Assembly: GCA_913778205.1 (NCBI GenBank)
Contig: CAJYUW010000017.1
Location: 1-64,000, forward strand
Direction: 5' to 3'
DNA: 64,000 nt
Origin: an uncultured Curtobacterium sp.
Lineage (GTDB): Bacteria; Actinomycetota; Actinomycetes; Actinomycetales; Microbacteriaceae
Under the pieces are notes generated by a model that was not told where the DNA came from, made no database searches, and saw only the letters and a list, made by a program, of their open reading frames with translations. Made by a program: the position numbers and the translations under genes. Shown piece after piece: positions 8,751 to 17,641 of the stretch (the stretch's first letter is position 1; every line of letters begins with the position of its first letter).

Positions 8751-10118
8751 CTACGGGGCGGTGGCGGGGGCAGGCTCGGGCGCGTGCTCGACGGCCGTGG
8801 GCTGCTCGGTCCGGCTGACGCCGAGTCCGCGGACCCAGCCCGCCTTGCCGGCGATGACGTAGAGCACGAAGGCGATGACCACGGAGTTGATGGACGGGAT
8901 GCCGACCGTGACGAAGTAGCCGACCACCGCCGCGATCGCCCAGATGACCAGCGTCGCCGGGACCCAGGTCGGGCTCGTGGCCGGGAGCGACTCGCCGGCG
9001 CTGAGCTCGGCACGCCAGCGCTTCACGACGAAGTACTCGGCGACCATGATGCCGGCGATCGGCGGGAAGACGACGCCGAGGACGATGAGGAACGGCGTGA
9101 ACGCGTCGAGGAACCCGACGGCGGCGAGCACCGACCCGACGACGCCGAGCACGAGCGTGACCACGCCGCGGTTCACCTTGCGGCCGAACACCACGTCGAT
9201 GAAGTTCGTGACCCCGAGGCTCGAGCTGTAGATGTTCCAGTCGTTGATCTTGAACGTGCCGAGCAGGATCACGAGGATGCCGACCCAGCCGACGCTCGAC
9301 GTGATCACGCGGGTGATGTCCGACGAGCCGACCGCGTGGGCGAGGAGGACCCCGGCCAGGCCGATCACGTACTCGCCGAGCGTGACCCCGAGCGCGGTCT
9401 GCTTGACGACGTCGCCGACCGAGCGGTTGAAGCGGGTCATGTCGGGGGTGATCACCGCGCCGACGATGAACCCGCCGGCCACCAGCGTGGTGCCCGCGAC
9501 GAAGCTCAGCTCCGGGCCGGCCGGGGCCTTCGCGGCGAGCTCGGCGATCGAGTGCTTGCTCAGCTCGACCACCACCGCCCACCCGACGAGCACCAGGAAC
9601 AGCGGCACCGTGACGTTCGCGAGCCACTGCATCGAGTGGAAGCCGCGGAGCACGATCGCCGTCACCACGAGGCCGAACACGAGCGACCACGCCCACGCGG
9701 GCAGGATCGGCAGGATCGCGACGAGGCCGGCGGCCGACACCCCGGACTGGATGCCGAACCAGCCGATGAGGCTGAGGCCGATCGCGAGGCCGACGAGCGC
9801 CGAGCCGGCCTTGCCGAAACCGGTCCACCGGGCGATCACGGAGGTGTTGAGACCCTCCCGCATGCCGATGACGCCGACGAAGACGGACACGATCTCGAGG
9901 ATCACCGCTCCGAGTGTGATCGCCCAGAAGGCCTCCCAGAAGCCCATCCCGAAGCCGAGCGTGGCGCCGAGCAGGAACTGGGAGAGCGCGGAGATCTGCC
10001 CGAAGCGCTGCACGGCGACCTGGAACCAGCCGTAGCGGGCGGAGCGGGGGACACGGGACAGGGAGTAGTCGTCGACGACGACGGACGGGGCTGGTGGTGC
10101 TGACGCTGCACTGGCCAT
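8751..10118 (-). CDS. NCS1-family purine/cytosine-type permease (CodB-like)
   Basis: MASAASAPPAPSVVVDDYSLSRVPRSARYGWFQVAVQRFGQISALSQFLLGATLGFGMGFWEAFWAITLGAVILEIV...; about 12 TM, NCS1 signature. Confidence 0.88.
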   Translation of the reverse strand: MASAASAPPAPSVVVDDYSLSRVPRSARYGWFQVAVQRFGQISALSQFLLGATLGFGMGFWEAFWAITLGAVILEIVSVFVGVIGMREGLNTSVIARWTGFGKAGSALVGLAIGLSLIGWFGIQSGVSAAGLVAILPILPAWAWSLVFGLVVTAIVLRGFHSMQWLANVTVPLFLVLVGWAVVVELSKHSIAELAAKAPAGPELSFVAGTTLVAGGFIVGAVITPDMTRFNRSVGDVVKQTALGVTLGEYVIGLAGVLLAHAVGSSDITRVITSSVGWVGILVILLGTFKINDWNIYSSSLGVTNFIDVVFGRKVNRGVVTLVLGVVGSVLAAVGFLDAFTPFLIVLGVVFPPIAGIMVAEYFVVKRWRAELSAGESLPATSPTWVPATLVIWAIAAVVGYFVTVGIPSINSVVIAFVLYVIAGKAGWVRGLGVSRTEQPTAVEHAPEPAPATAP

Positions 10119-10305
10119 CGGGTTGCTCCTGGGGGGAAGGGAGCCGGTCGGGGCGACCGGGTTGTGGCCACGGTAGTGAGGGGGCCGCGCTGCCAGAACG
10201 GGCAGAGTGTCGTGACGAGCATGTGAACTCGTGCAGAGTGCACATGGGGTCGACGAGATGGTTGGTCGGCCAGGCGGCCGCCCTGCGGTGCGCCGTCGAC
10301 CTGCA

Positions 10306-10347
10306 GGACGGGAGGCGCGGGGCGGGCCCGCCACGGGCCTCCCGTCC
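10306..10347. repeat. Intergenic palindrome family (GGACGGGAGGC...GCCTCCCGTCC), member 1
   Basis: ggacgggaggc-gcgg-ggcgggcccgcc-acgg-gcctcccgtcc; 11-bp perfect outer arms around a 12-bp perfect inner palindrome. Confidence 0.9.
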
Positions 10348-10502
10348 GCTTGGTGCCCCGTCGGGGCCCGGGGCGCGGGCCGGATCGGTACGCTCGCCGT
10401 CGCACTGTCCGGCGAGCGCCAGAGCACCGTCGCGTCCGACAGCGAACCGGACCGCGCGGAGCAGAGCGGCCACCTCAGCTCACACGAGAGCGAGGCCTTG
10501 GA

Positions 10503-11900
10503 TCAGTGCCCGTCGACGTCGCCGGTGAGGATCACGCCGACGACACCGGCATCGAGTTCATCGTGGAGCACGCCGACGATGAACTCCTCGACGCCGAGGC
10601 TGAGCAGGTGTTGCAGCACCGCCTCGTGATCCGGCAGCCACGGCCGCCACTCGTCGTGCAGGAACGCCTCGACCTGCCCGTTCGCGTGCACGACGATCGC
10701 GCCGACCTCCTCGAGGCTCCCGTCCTCGTCGAGACGCACGCCGAGCACGAGGGGTTCAGCGTCCTCGCGGACCGGCTCGACGGTGATGTCGCCGGGCAGC
10801 GGCCACGCCGGACGCTGCAGTTCGAGGTTCGACATGTGCAGATGCGGCTCGCTGTCGTGAGCCGCGAACTCGAGGGTGCCGTCGAGGAACCGGTCGATCA
10901 CCTCGTGCACGCGGTCGTGCAGGGCCGGCTGGTACGCCCACCACCGCTCGTGCACAGCGCGGAGCCAGGCCTGCGTCTCGACCGACGTGCCGACCGCTGC
11001 GCCGACGAGCTGCGGCGCGTTGCCGGGAAGCCCGACGACCTCGAACTCCCCCTCGTCGGTCTGGATGGTGAGCGCTCCCGAGTCCGGGTCAGCGTCCACG
11101 TGCAGGATCCCCGCCGGGGCGCCAGCCCAGACGTCCGCTGGCAACGCCGGCGGCAGGGCGAACGGCACCGCGAGGGCGGGCCCCTCGGCCGCGCGGTCGA
11201 GGATCTCGCTCACCCAGGTGTCGCTGTGACGGGCTCCGTGCGTCGGCGCATCCTCGGCGGTGCGTGCGGCGATCAGGTCGGCTGCGCGCTCGTGGGCCTC
11301 GTGCGGATCTGCGTTGACGCCGACGAGCACGCCGGTGTCGGCCCACCGGGCGAGGTTGATCGCCTCGAGGTCGTCGTCGGACAGCGCGACGTTCCACTGC
11401 GCCGGGTCGGCGAGCACGAACGCCGCCGTGCGGCCGGCAGGCCCGTTCTGCACGGCGGACACGATCGCCGGCACCAGGTGCGGTAGGTCCTCGAAGCCGG
11501 CCTCGACCTCGAGGCGGTCGATGATCAGCAGGTCGTCGCGCTCGAGGACCTCGGCGGCGCCGGCGAAGAGGCTGGCGAACGGGCCGCCGTCCGGGTCCGT
11601 GCCGGTCACCACGGACGAGTACGAGCCGTGGGCGTCGGAGGTCTGCAGCGCCTCGACGATCTCCTCGACCGCGTCGGGCGCGCGCACGGTGAACGCCGTG
11701 ACCCGAGCGACGGTCGCCGCCTCCGCTTCGTCGTCCGTGAGCGGTACGCGGACGTCGATGACCCACCTGTCGACATCGAAGGACGGGTAGCCGTCGCCGT
11801 CCTCGTCGGCGATGGTGATGTGCACCAGGCGCAGGCGTCGGTCCCACGCGTCGTGCACAGCACGGACGAGGGCTGATCGGTCGGGTGCGTCGGAGCTCAC
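10503..11900 (-). CDS. Hypothetical protein (465 aa)
   Basis: Long ORF with consistent codon usage (MSSDAPDRSALVRAVHDAWDRRLRLVHITIADEDGDG...); family not recognised. Confidence 0.7.
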   Translation of the reverse strand: MSSDAPDRSALVRAVHDAWDRRLRLVHITIADEDGDGYPSFDVDRWVIDVRVPLTDDEAEAATVARVTAFTVRAPDAVEEIVEALQTSDAHGSYSSVVTGTDPDGGPFASLFAGAAEVLERDDLLIIDRLEVEAGFEDLPHLVPAIVSAVQNGPAGRTAAFVLADPAQWNVALSDDDLEAINLARWADTGVLVGVNADPHEAHERAADLIAARTAEDAPTHGARHSDTWVSEILDRAAEGPALAVPFALPPALPADVWAGAPAGILHVDADPDSGALTIQTDEGEFEVVGLPGNAPQLVGAAVGTSVETQAWLRAVHERWWAYQPALHDRVHEVIDRFLDGTLEFAAHDSEPHLHMSNLELQRPAWPLPGDITVEPVREDAEPLVLGVRLDEDGSLEEVGAIVVHANGQVEAFLHDEWRPWLPDHEAVLQHLLSLGVEEFIVGVLHDELDAGVVGVILTGDVDGH

Positions 11901-12022
11901 GAGCCCACGGTACTGAGCAGCGGCCGCATGGTCACGCCTGCACCGGATGCTCGAGCCTCAGCCCGCGGGCACATCACACCAGGACGCACCGCGACGAGAA
12001 CCTGGTGCGCGACCCCTCAGCC

Positions 12023-12541
12023 TCACAAGTCCTCGAAGTACCCGAGGTAGACCCACGAGCCCTCGTCGCAGCGACCACCGACGTCCAGTCGTTGAGCCCC
12101 ACCGGATGGTGCGACCAGCCGTACCTCCTCCGCCCCCGGCCCCTTGCCACGCCAGTCGTGGCGCACCGGGTAGTCGGACACGGGTGACTCGACGAAGCCC
12201 GCGCGCTCCGCGTCCTGCAGCAGCGCGCTCACATCTGGAACGCACGCCACGGCCCACGCTTCGGACGCCTTGATCAACGACCGCGCGCCCGATGCCTCGA
12301 GCTGTGCGTCCGCGGGCAGTCTGACGCTGAACCTCGTCTCGGTCGACGTCCGCCCGAGACGACTGCACTCGCCCTTCAGCGGCTCGCAGATGCTGCCGTC
12401 CGCGGTCTCTCGTGGTCCGAGTTCCCGGTGCATCGAGGCACCGACGCTGAACACCACCGCGGCGACCACGCCGCCCACGAGCAGAACGAGCGCGGCGAGC
12501 ATGCCCAGCAAACGGAGCACGCTCGGCGCCTGTTCGTCCAT
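12023..12541 (-). CDS. Hypothetical single-TM protein
   Basis: MDEQAPSVLRLLGMLAALVLLVGGVVAAVVFSVGASMHRELGPRETADGS...; ORF 12023..12613 with likely internal start at 12541. Confidence 0.6.
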   Translation of the reverse strand: MDEQAPSVLRLLGMLAALVLLVGGVVAAVVFSVGASMHRELGPRETADGSICEPLKGECSRLGRTSTETRFSVRLPADAQLEASGARSLIKASEAWAVACVPDVSALLQDAERAGFVESPVSDYPVRHDWRGKGPGAEEVRLVAPSGGAQRLDVGGRCDEGSWVYLGYFEDL

Positions 12542-12771
12542 CCCTTCACGGTGCCCGGACGCGCTACCTGCCCGGCGATCCGCCTCATCCGCATCTGCGA
12601 ACAGACGCAGCATCAGGTCACTTCACCTGGCCGTTTGCTCGACGCACGGCCGGCGCGAGTTCGGACGGACTCTGGGCGAGCCGGCGGCAGCACGGACTGG
12701 CCCGACAGTGGGTGCTCGTGGGCGGGCGACCGCGCCAGAACGCGTTTCGGAGACCGTCGGCCGGGGTGGGT

Positions 12772-15294
12772 TCACCTCAGGTGGCGTTGCCCTACCGGTC
12801 GAGCCGTCAAGGAGCGGGTGGCGATGAGGGTTGCAGCAGCGGTTGCGAGCAGCACGACGATCATCGTCGCGATGATCGGCGTACTGGGGATTGCTGTGAC
12901 GGCGTAGTGCCCGGCGATGGCACGCAGGCTCACCACGCCGCCGACGACACCGGTGACCAGTCCTACTCCGACGATGACGGCGGCCTGCACTGCGAGGACT
13001 CCGCGCGTCCATCCCGGCCGGAGGCCGATGGCGACGAGGCGTTCGGAGTAGTCGCGCAAGCGCCGTGCCTGGTCGGTGACGACGAGGAGGAGGACGACGA
13101 ACCCGCCCAGGGCGAGGCCTGTGAAGAACACCCATGCCGCGGCGGGGAGGGTCGGCGCGGGTGGTGGCACGTGGTAGTGCACGAATTCACTGTCGTAGCC
13201 GGCATCGACGCTCGCCGTGACGGCGGAGCGGATCTGGGCGGTGGTGACGGAGGGGTAGAGGTACTTCACGGGGCTGCTGACGGGCAAGCCGAGCTTCTCG
13301 GCGGTGCTGGTGAGGACGGCGCCGGAGAACTGGGTGCTGAACGCGGGTGCGACGTGCGCCTTGAGGGTGGGCAGCACGGGTGTGGTCAGTTGTCGCTCTC
13401 CGCCGTTGGCGACGACCACGAATCGCTGCGAGCCGCGGGCAGCGCTGAAGTCGATGACGCCGCCCGCGCGGAGCACTGATTCAGCCTCGTTCGGCAGGTC
13501 TGATCCGATGAGCCGCCGGAGGTCAGCTGGGTCGTCCAGGGTCAGGGTGCCGGTGCCACCGGAGGCTGCGTGGAGGAACCGAGCTGCGGGTCCGGCTGCG
13601 CCCGATGCCTGCGCGGGACCGGACAGGGCTCGCACCGTCACCGGTGCCGGCATGCCGGGGATGTTCGCGATCGCGCGGGCGATCCCGTCGACGTCGCCGA
13701 CGGCGCTTGCACGCTCGACCCACATCTGCCCGGTGGGGACAGTGCTGAAGGTGAACGCGCTGTCGTTGGCTTGCTTGCTGGCCAGCTGCGTTCCGAGCCC
13801 GATGGGAACGGCTACACAGGCGGCGATGACCGCCGCCGCCACGCCTTGCCGGACCAAAGAGGCGCGCATGATGCCTCGAGCGACGAAGAGGCGGGCACTT
13901 CGCCGCGGGATCGCCCACACGACGAGTCGGACGAAGTCGGGAGCGAGGAGGACCGCGGCACCGATGGCCGCGTGAGCGCCGACGATCCAGGCGTGCGTTG
14001 TCGCGCCGAAGAGAACGGCCGCGACGATGCAGAGCCCGATGAGCACCCGACGGACCAAGCCGACGTGGATGTCGCCGACGATGCGACCCACGGCGGAGAC
14101 CGTCTTGCCCGGTGCGACGCCAGCAGGCCAGGCAGCGCCGGCGGCCACGACGACGAGGGTTGCGGCGATGATCAGCCACGCCGCGGGGGTGACTCCGGTG
14201 AGCGGAGAGAACGGTTGGGTGGCGAAGCGCGCGAGTACGGTGCTGCGGAGCAGCACAGCGATGAAGGTTCCGAGCGCGATGCCGACGATGATCGATGCCG
14301 CGGCGGTGATGGTGAGCAAGCCGGTGTGCAGCCGTCGTACACGCGCTCGATCGAGCCCCAAGTGCACGAGACGGTCTGTCGCATCGACGATGGGTCGTCG
14401 TGTGGTGGCGACGACGAGCGCCGCGACGAGGAGCGCGACCATGAGCAGTGGCAGGTAGGACACAACGACTTGGTCGCTGCCGAACGTCACCGGCCGTGCA
14501 CTGGTGAGCTCGGAGCGGGACGACGTGTTGGCGTTCCAGATCTCGTCGCGGCTGCCCTGCTCCTCCGGAAGCGCGGGGAGGACCCGATCAGCAGCGGCAA
14601 CGATCGCCGTCAGTTTGCCGTCGTTCCAGTAGATGCTGGTTTGTCCCTCGGTTGGCTGGTACTGCTGCGCGGCATCACGCGGTGTGAGCGCCTCCCAGGT
14701 GCCGGCGCCGGCGATCATCACGTCACCCTGTCGGTCGTCGTCGTCCCGGACGACGCCGACGACGTGGAAGCGGGTCGTTCCCGACAGCACTGTGAAACTC
14801 GACCGGTCAGCGGATGGAAGCGCCTCCAAGAGGTGCTCCGACACCACGACGTCGTTCACCTTCGACGGCCAGCGCCCCTTGAGGAGCGCGTAGCGGTCGG
14901 GGAACGCGCGCCGCAGCTGGGGGTCCTCGAGGAAGCGGACCACGGCGGTGGGGGCTTGGAAGTAGAACTTCGGGTAGGCGTCCGGCCGCAACGTCCGGGA
15001 CTCGATGACGAGATGCGCGCCTGGGGCGGCCGAGGTGATCGCTGCCTGCAGGCGCTTCGTGTCCCCTCGCTGCAGATCACCGACGGTGATCGAGGTGTAC
15101 GTCGAGTGGTCATAGGTGCCGAACCGTTGCTGTGCCGTGTGCGCAGGAGTCTGTTCGAACGAACAGACGCTCATGAACACGGCCGTCAGCACGGCGAACG
15201 CCACCGTGAGCGTGACCGCAGCCCGCCGGAGGACCGCCCCGGCGAACCAGCGCGCGGCGAGCAGCCGGACGGCGGCAACCGGAAGCCGGGTCAC
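12772..15294 (-). CDS. FtsX-like ABC transporter permease (840 aa)
   Basis: Multiple TM segments flanking large extracytoplasmic regions; 4-bp overlap with the downstream-coordinate ATPase gene. Confidence 0.8.
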   Translation of the reverse strand: MTRLPVAAVRLLAARWFAGAVLRRAAVTLTVAFAVLTAVFMSVCSFEQTPAHTAQQRFGTYDHSTYTSITVGDLQRGDTKRLQAAITSAAPGAHLVIESRTLRPDAYPKFYFQAPTAVVRFLEDPQLRRAFPDRYALLKGRWPSKVNDVVVSEHLLEALPSADRSSFTVLSGTTRFHVVGVVRDDDDRQGDVMIAGAGTWEALTPRDAAQQYQPTEGQTSIYWNDGKLTAIVAAADRVLPALPEEQGSRDEIWNANTSSRSELTSARPVTFGSDQVVVSYLPLLMVALLVAALVVATTRRPIVDATDRLVHLGLDRARVRRLHTGLLTITAAASIIVGIALGTFIAVLLRSTVLARFATQPFSPLTGVTPAAWLIIAATLVVVAAGAAWPAGVAPGKTVSAVGRIVGDIHVGLVRRVLIGLCIVAAVLFGATTHAWIVGAHAAIGAAVLLAPDFVRLVVWAIPRRSARLFVARGIMRASLVRQGVAAAVIAACVAVPIGLGTQLASKQANDSAFTFSTVPTGQMWVERASAVGDVDGIARAIANIPGMPAPVTVRALSGPAQASGAAGPAARFLHAASGGTGTLTLDDPADLRRLIGSDLPNEAESVLRAGGVIDFSAARGSQRFVVVANGGERQLTTPVLPTLKAHVAPAFSTQFSGAVLTSTAEKLGLPVSSPVKYLYPSVTTAQIRSAVTASVDAGYDSEFVHYHVPPPAPTLPAAAWVFFTGLALGGFVVLLLVVTDQARRLRDYSERLVAIGLRPGWTRGVLAVQAAVIVGVGLVTGVVGGVVSLRAIAGHYAVTAIPSTPIIATMIVVLLATAAATLIATRSLTARPVGQRHLR

Positions 15295-15962
15295 AGCGCT
15301 GTCACCGTGCCGTCGACCATGTGGAAGACAGCATCGGCGTAGTCCTGTGCGATCGGGTCATGGGTCGCGATGACGATGGCCGTGCCGTCCGCGGTCGCAC
15401 GACGCCGGAGCAGCTCGAACAACGTTCGCGAGTTCTCGGAGTCCAACGAACCGGTGGGCTCGTCGGCCACGAGGAGGCGCTGTTCCCCCGCAAGGGCTCG
15501 AGCGATGCCGACTCGCTGCCGCTGACCGCCAGACATCTGCGCCGGCAACCGGTCGGCCAACTGCTCGATCCCGACCGCGGCGAGGGCGTTGCTCGCTTCA
15601 AGCGTTGCAACGTGTCGACGATGCCCTTTGACCAGCAACGGCACGAGGACGTTCTCGAGTGCCGTGAACTCCGGCAACAGGTTGTTGGACTGGAACACCA
15701 CACCCACCCGATGGAGCCGAAGATCCGCCCGCTGCGCCTCGCTGCGCTCGGTGAGATCCTCGCCGGCGATGGTGACCGTCCCGGAGTCAAGGGTTTCGAT
15801 CCCGGCGAGCACATTGAGCATGGTGGTCTTCCCGGAACCACTCGCGCCGTAGATGCATGCCACCTCCCCGGGGTCGAGATCGAAGTCGACCGAGTCGAGC
15901 GCGATGACCGTGTCAGCATTCGTGATGAAGGCCTTGGACGCGGCTCGGAGCTGAGCAACCAC
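15291..15962 (-). CDS. ABC transporter ATP-binding protein (MacB/LolD type)
   Basis: Walker A GASGSGKT, signature MSGGQRQRVGIARAL, Walker B LLVADEPTGSLD; GTG start at 15962. Confidence 0.93.
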   Translation of the reverse strand: MVAQLRAASKAFITNADTVIALDSVDFDLDPGEVACIYGASGSGKTTMLNVLAGIETLDSGTVTIAGEDLTERSEAQRADLRLHRVGVVFQSNNLLPEFTALENVLVPLLVKGHRRHVATLEASNALAAVGIEQLADRLPAQMSGGQRQRVGIARALAGEQRLLVADEPTGSLDSENSRTLFELLRRRATADGTAIVIATHDPIAQDYADAVFHMVDGTVTAL

Positions 15963-16029
15963 GAGGTCGCCTTTCGTGGGCGGCGCGGACAGGTCGAAGC
16001 CCGCCCGCGCCGGAGTGTGAACGGTTCGG

Positions 16030-16428
16030 TCAGCAGGCGCGGGTGAATGCCCAGGACTCAGCCTGGTCGTTGTCCGGGTTGCTCGCCGAGGCCGAAGCGC
16101 GGTTGTTCGCGCCCATCGACACACAGGTGCCGCCACCGCCGGTGTTGTAGTAGAACCGTGCGCCCGTGTCGGTGTAGTTGATCCACGACGACAGCTTGTT
16201 GCGGTTGCCTGCACTGATGTCCTGCAGCCCCACCCCCGGTGCACGAGAGCCGAGGAACGTGCTGTAGCCGGCATTGACGTACGTGCAGGTGAGGTTGCCG
16301 CTACAGGTTGCGGCCGGCGCAGCGGGAGCTGCGAGCGCGGGCGCGCCGAGGCCGACAGCTCCGAGCACCAGCCCGGCAGAGACCCCCAGCGACACCAGCA
16401 GAGAACGCTTGTTGATGATCGTGTCCAT
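16030..16428 (-). CDS. Small secreted protein, peptidase-inhibitor I36 / crystallin-fold-like
   Basis: MDTIINKRSLLVSLGVSAGLVLGAVGLGAPALAAPAAPAATCSGNLTCTYVNAGYSTFLGSRAPGVGLQDISAGNRNKLSSWINYTDTGARFYYNTGGGGTCVSMGANNRASASASNPDNDQAESWAFTRAC; clear signal peptide and 4 Cys. Confidence 0.75.
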   Translation of the reverse strand: MDTIINKRSLLVSLGVSAGLVLGAVGLGAPALAAPAAPAATCSGNLTCTYVNAGYSTFLGSRAPGVGLQDISAGNRNKLSSWINYTDTGARFYYNTGGGGTCVSMGANNRASASASNPDNDQAESWAFTRAC

Positions 16429-16611
16429 CCGTCATCGAAAGGAGTGATGAACATCACTCAGCACCTTCATAACAGAAACACACTCCCAGCCGATGTGGGT
16501 ATTTCTGCTGACCCCCTGTACCCCGCGTGGAACCATTGTGAAGCTGAGCGTTCTATCATATTCGGTGAAATCGCGTCAGCCTCCCCCAGACCGCTATGCA
16601 CATTTGTCCGG

Positions 16612-16985
16612 TCAGCAGGTACGAGTGAACGCCCATGCTTCAGCCTGATCATCGTCAGGCCTGCTCGCAGACGCTGAGGCGCGAGTGTTTGCACCCATCG
16701 GAATACACTTCCCGCCACCGCTCGAGTTGTAGGAGGACCGAGCTCCAGTGCTCGAGTTGTTGATCCAGGAAGAAAACTCGTGCGGTTCTGCACGACAATG
16801 TTCTCCAGACCCGTACCAGGGATGCGCCCCCAGAAAACCGTCGCAACTTGCGTTGTAGCATTCGCGGGTTTGCGAGCCGCTGCATTCCACACCAGCCGCA
16901 GCCTGAGCAGCCAGTGCCGGCACAGCGAGTCCGATTGCCCCCCAGCACGATTCCCGTGCAAACTCCCGGTGAAGTCCGGGGCGCG
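16612..16985 (-). pseudogene. Degenerate tandem copy of the 16030..16428 secreted protein (no recognisable signal peptide/start)
   Basis: Frame reads ...GAIGLAVPALAAQAAAGVECSGSQTRECYNASCDGFLGAHPWYGSGEHCRAEPHEFSSWINNSSTGARSSYNSSGGGKCIPMGANTRASASASRPDDDQAEAWAFTRTC*, homologous to the neighbour; upstream residues (REFARESCW) do not form a signal n-region. 5' boundary approximate. Confidence 0.6.
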
Positions 16986-17377
16986 TATCGCGATCAGCGC
17001 TGGGGTTGACGTCAGGGACCGGAGGTCGCGCACGCTGATCGACTCCCCCTCATCCATGAGCCCGAGAAATCTCAAACGCCTGACCTGTTCGAAGAGACGG
17101 GCAGAGCACGGGACGGACACAGCATCGGTCCTTTCGTGCCTCACGATCACCCGCGCAACACAAGGCTCGCCGCACATCTCCGCAGTGAGCCAGATCTCCG
17201 AAAGCAGTGGCCCTCCCCAATCCGCCACAGGGCGGTGGCAAGCGTGAAGCCCTGGGCCGGGCTGCCCGCTTGCTCAGCGCACGGACTGACTTCTGCAACG
17301 GTTCGAACGTGTGTCGTCTGTGCGCGCACCCGAGCAGGTACCGCACCGAAGACGCACCACAGGCACTCCCGGAAACG

Positions 17378-17407
17378 AGAAAACCCCCGCGTGAACGGGG
17401 GTTTTCT
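17378..17407 (-). terminator. Rho-independent terminator downstream of tRNA-Ser
   Basis: agaaaacccccg-cgtgaa-cgggggttttct; T-rich on the minus strand. Confidence 0.85.
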
Positions 17408-17411
17408 GTGG

Positions 17412-17498
17412 CGGTACCGGTGGGATTTGAACCCACGGTGGAGTCGCCCCCACACATGTTTTCGAGACATGCTCCTTAGGCCGCTCGGACACGGTACC
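17412..17498 (-). tRNA. tRNA-Ser(CGA)
   Basis: GGTACCGTGTCCGAGCGGCCTAAGGAGCATGTCTCGAAAACATGTGTGGGGGCGACTCCACCGTGGGTTCAAATCCCACCGGTACC; anticodon loop CTCGAAA, long variable arm. Confidence 0.95.
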
Positions 17499-17641
17499 GG
17501 GATCGATGGTACACGATCCCGGAGGCCCGCCAGACCACCCCACGTCGCCCCGCCCTCCACAGGTGCCTGATCGGTCGCGCTCGTCCACAGTTCAGCTCGC
17601 TCACCGTGAAGGGGCGTGCAGGCGCGCGTACCGTCCTCGGC

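Noticed and set aside
16467-17228. 253-aa minus-strand ORF overlapping the degenerate secreted protein copy
   Set aside because: No recognisable domain, and it reads the paralog region in the wrong frame; probably spurious, though its N-terminal ~90 aa could be a relic.
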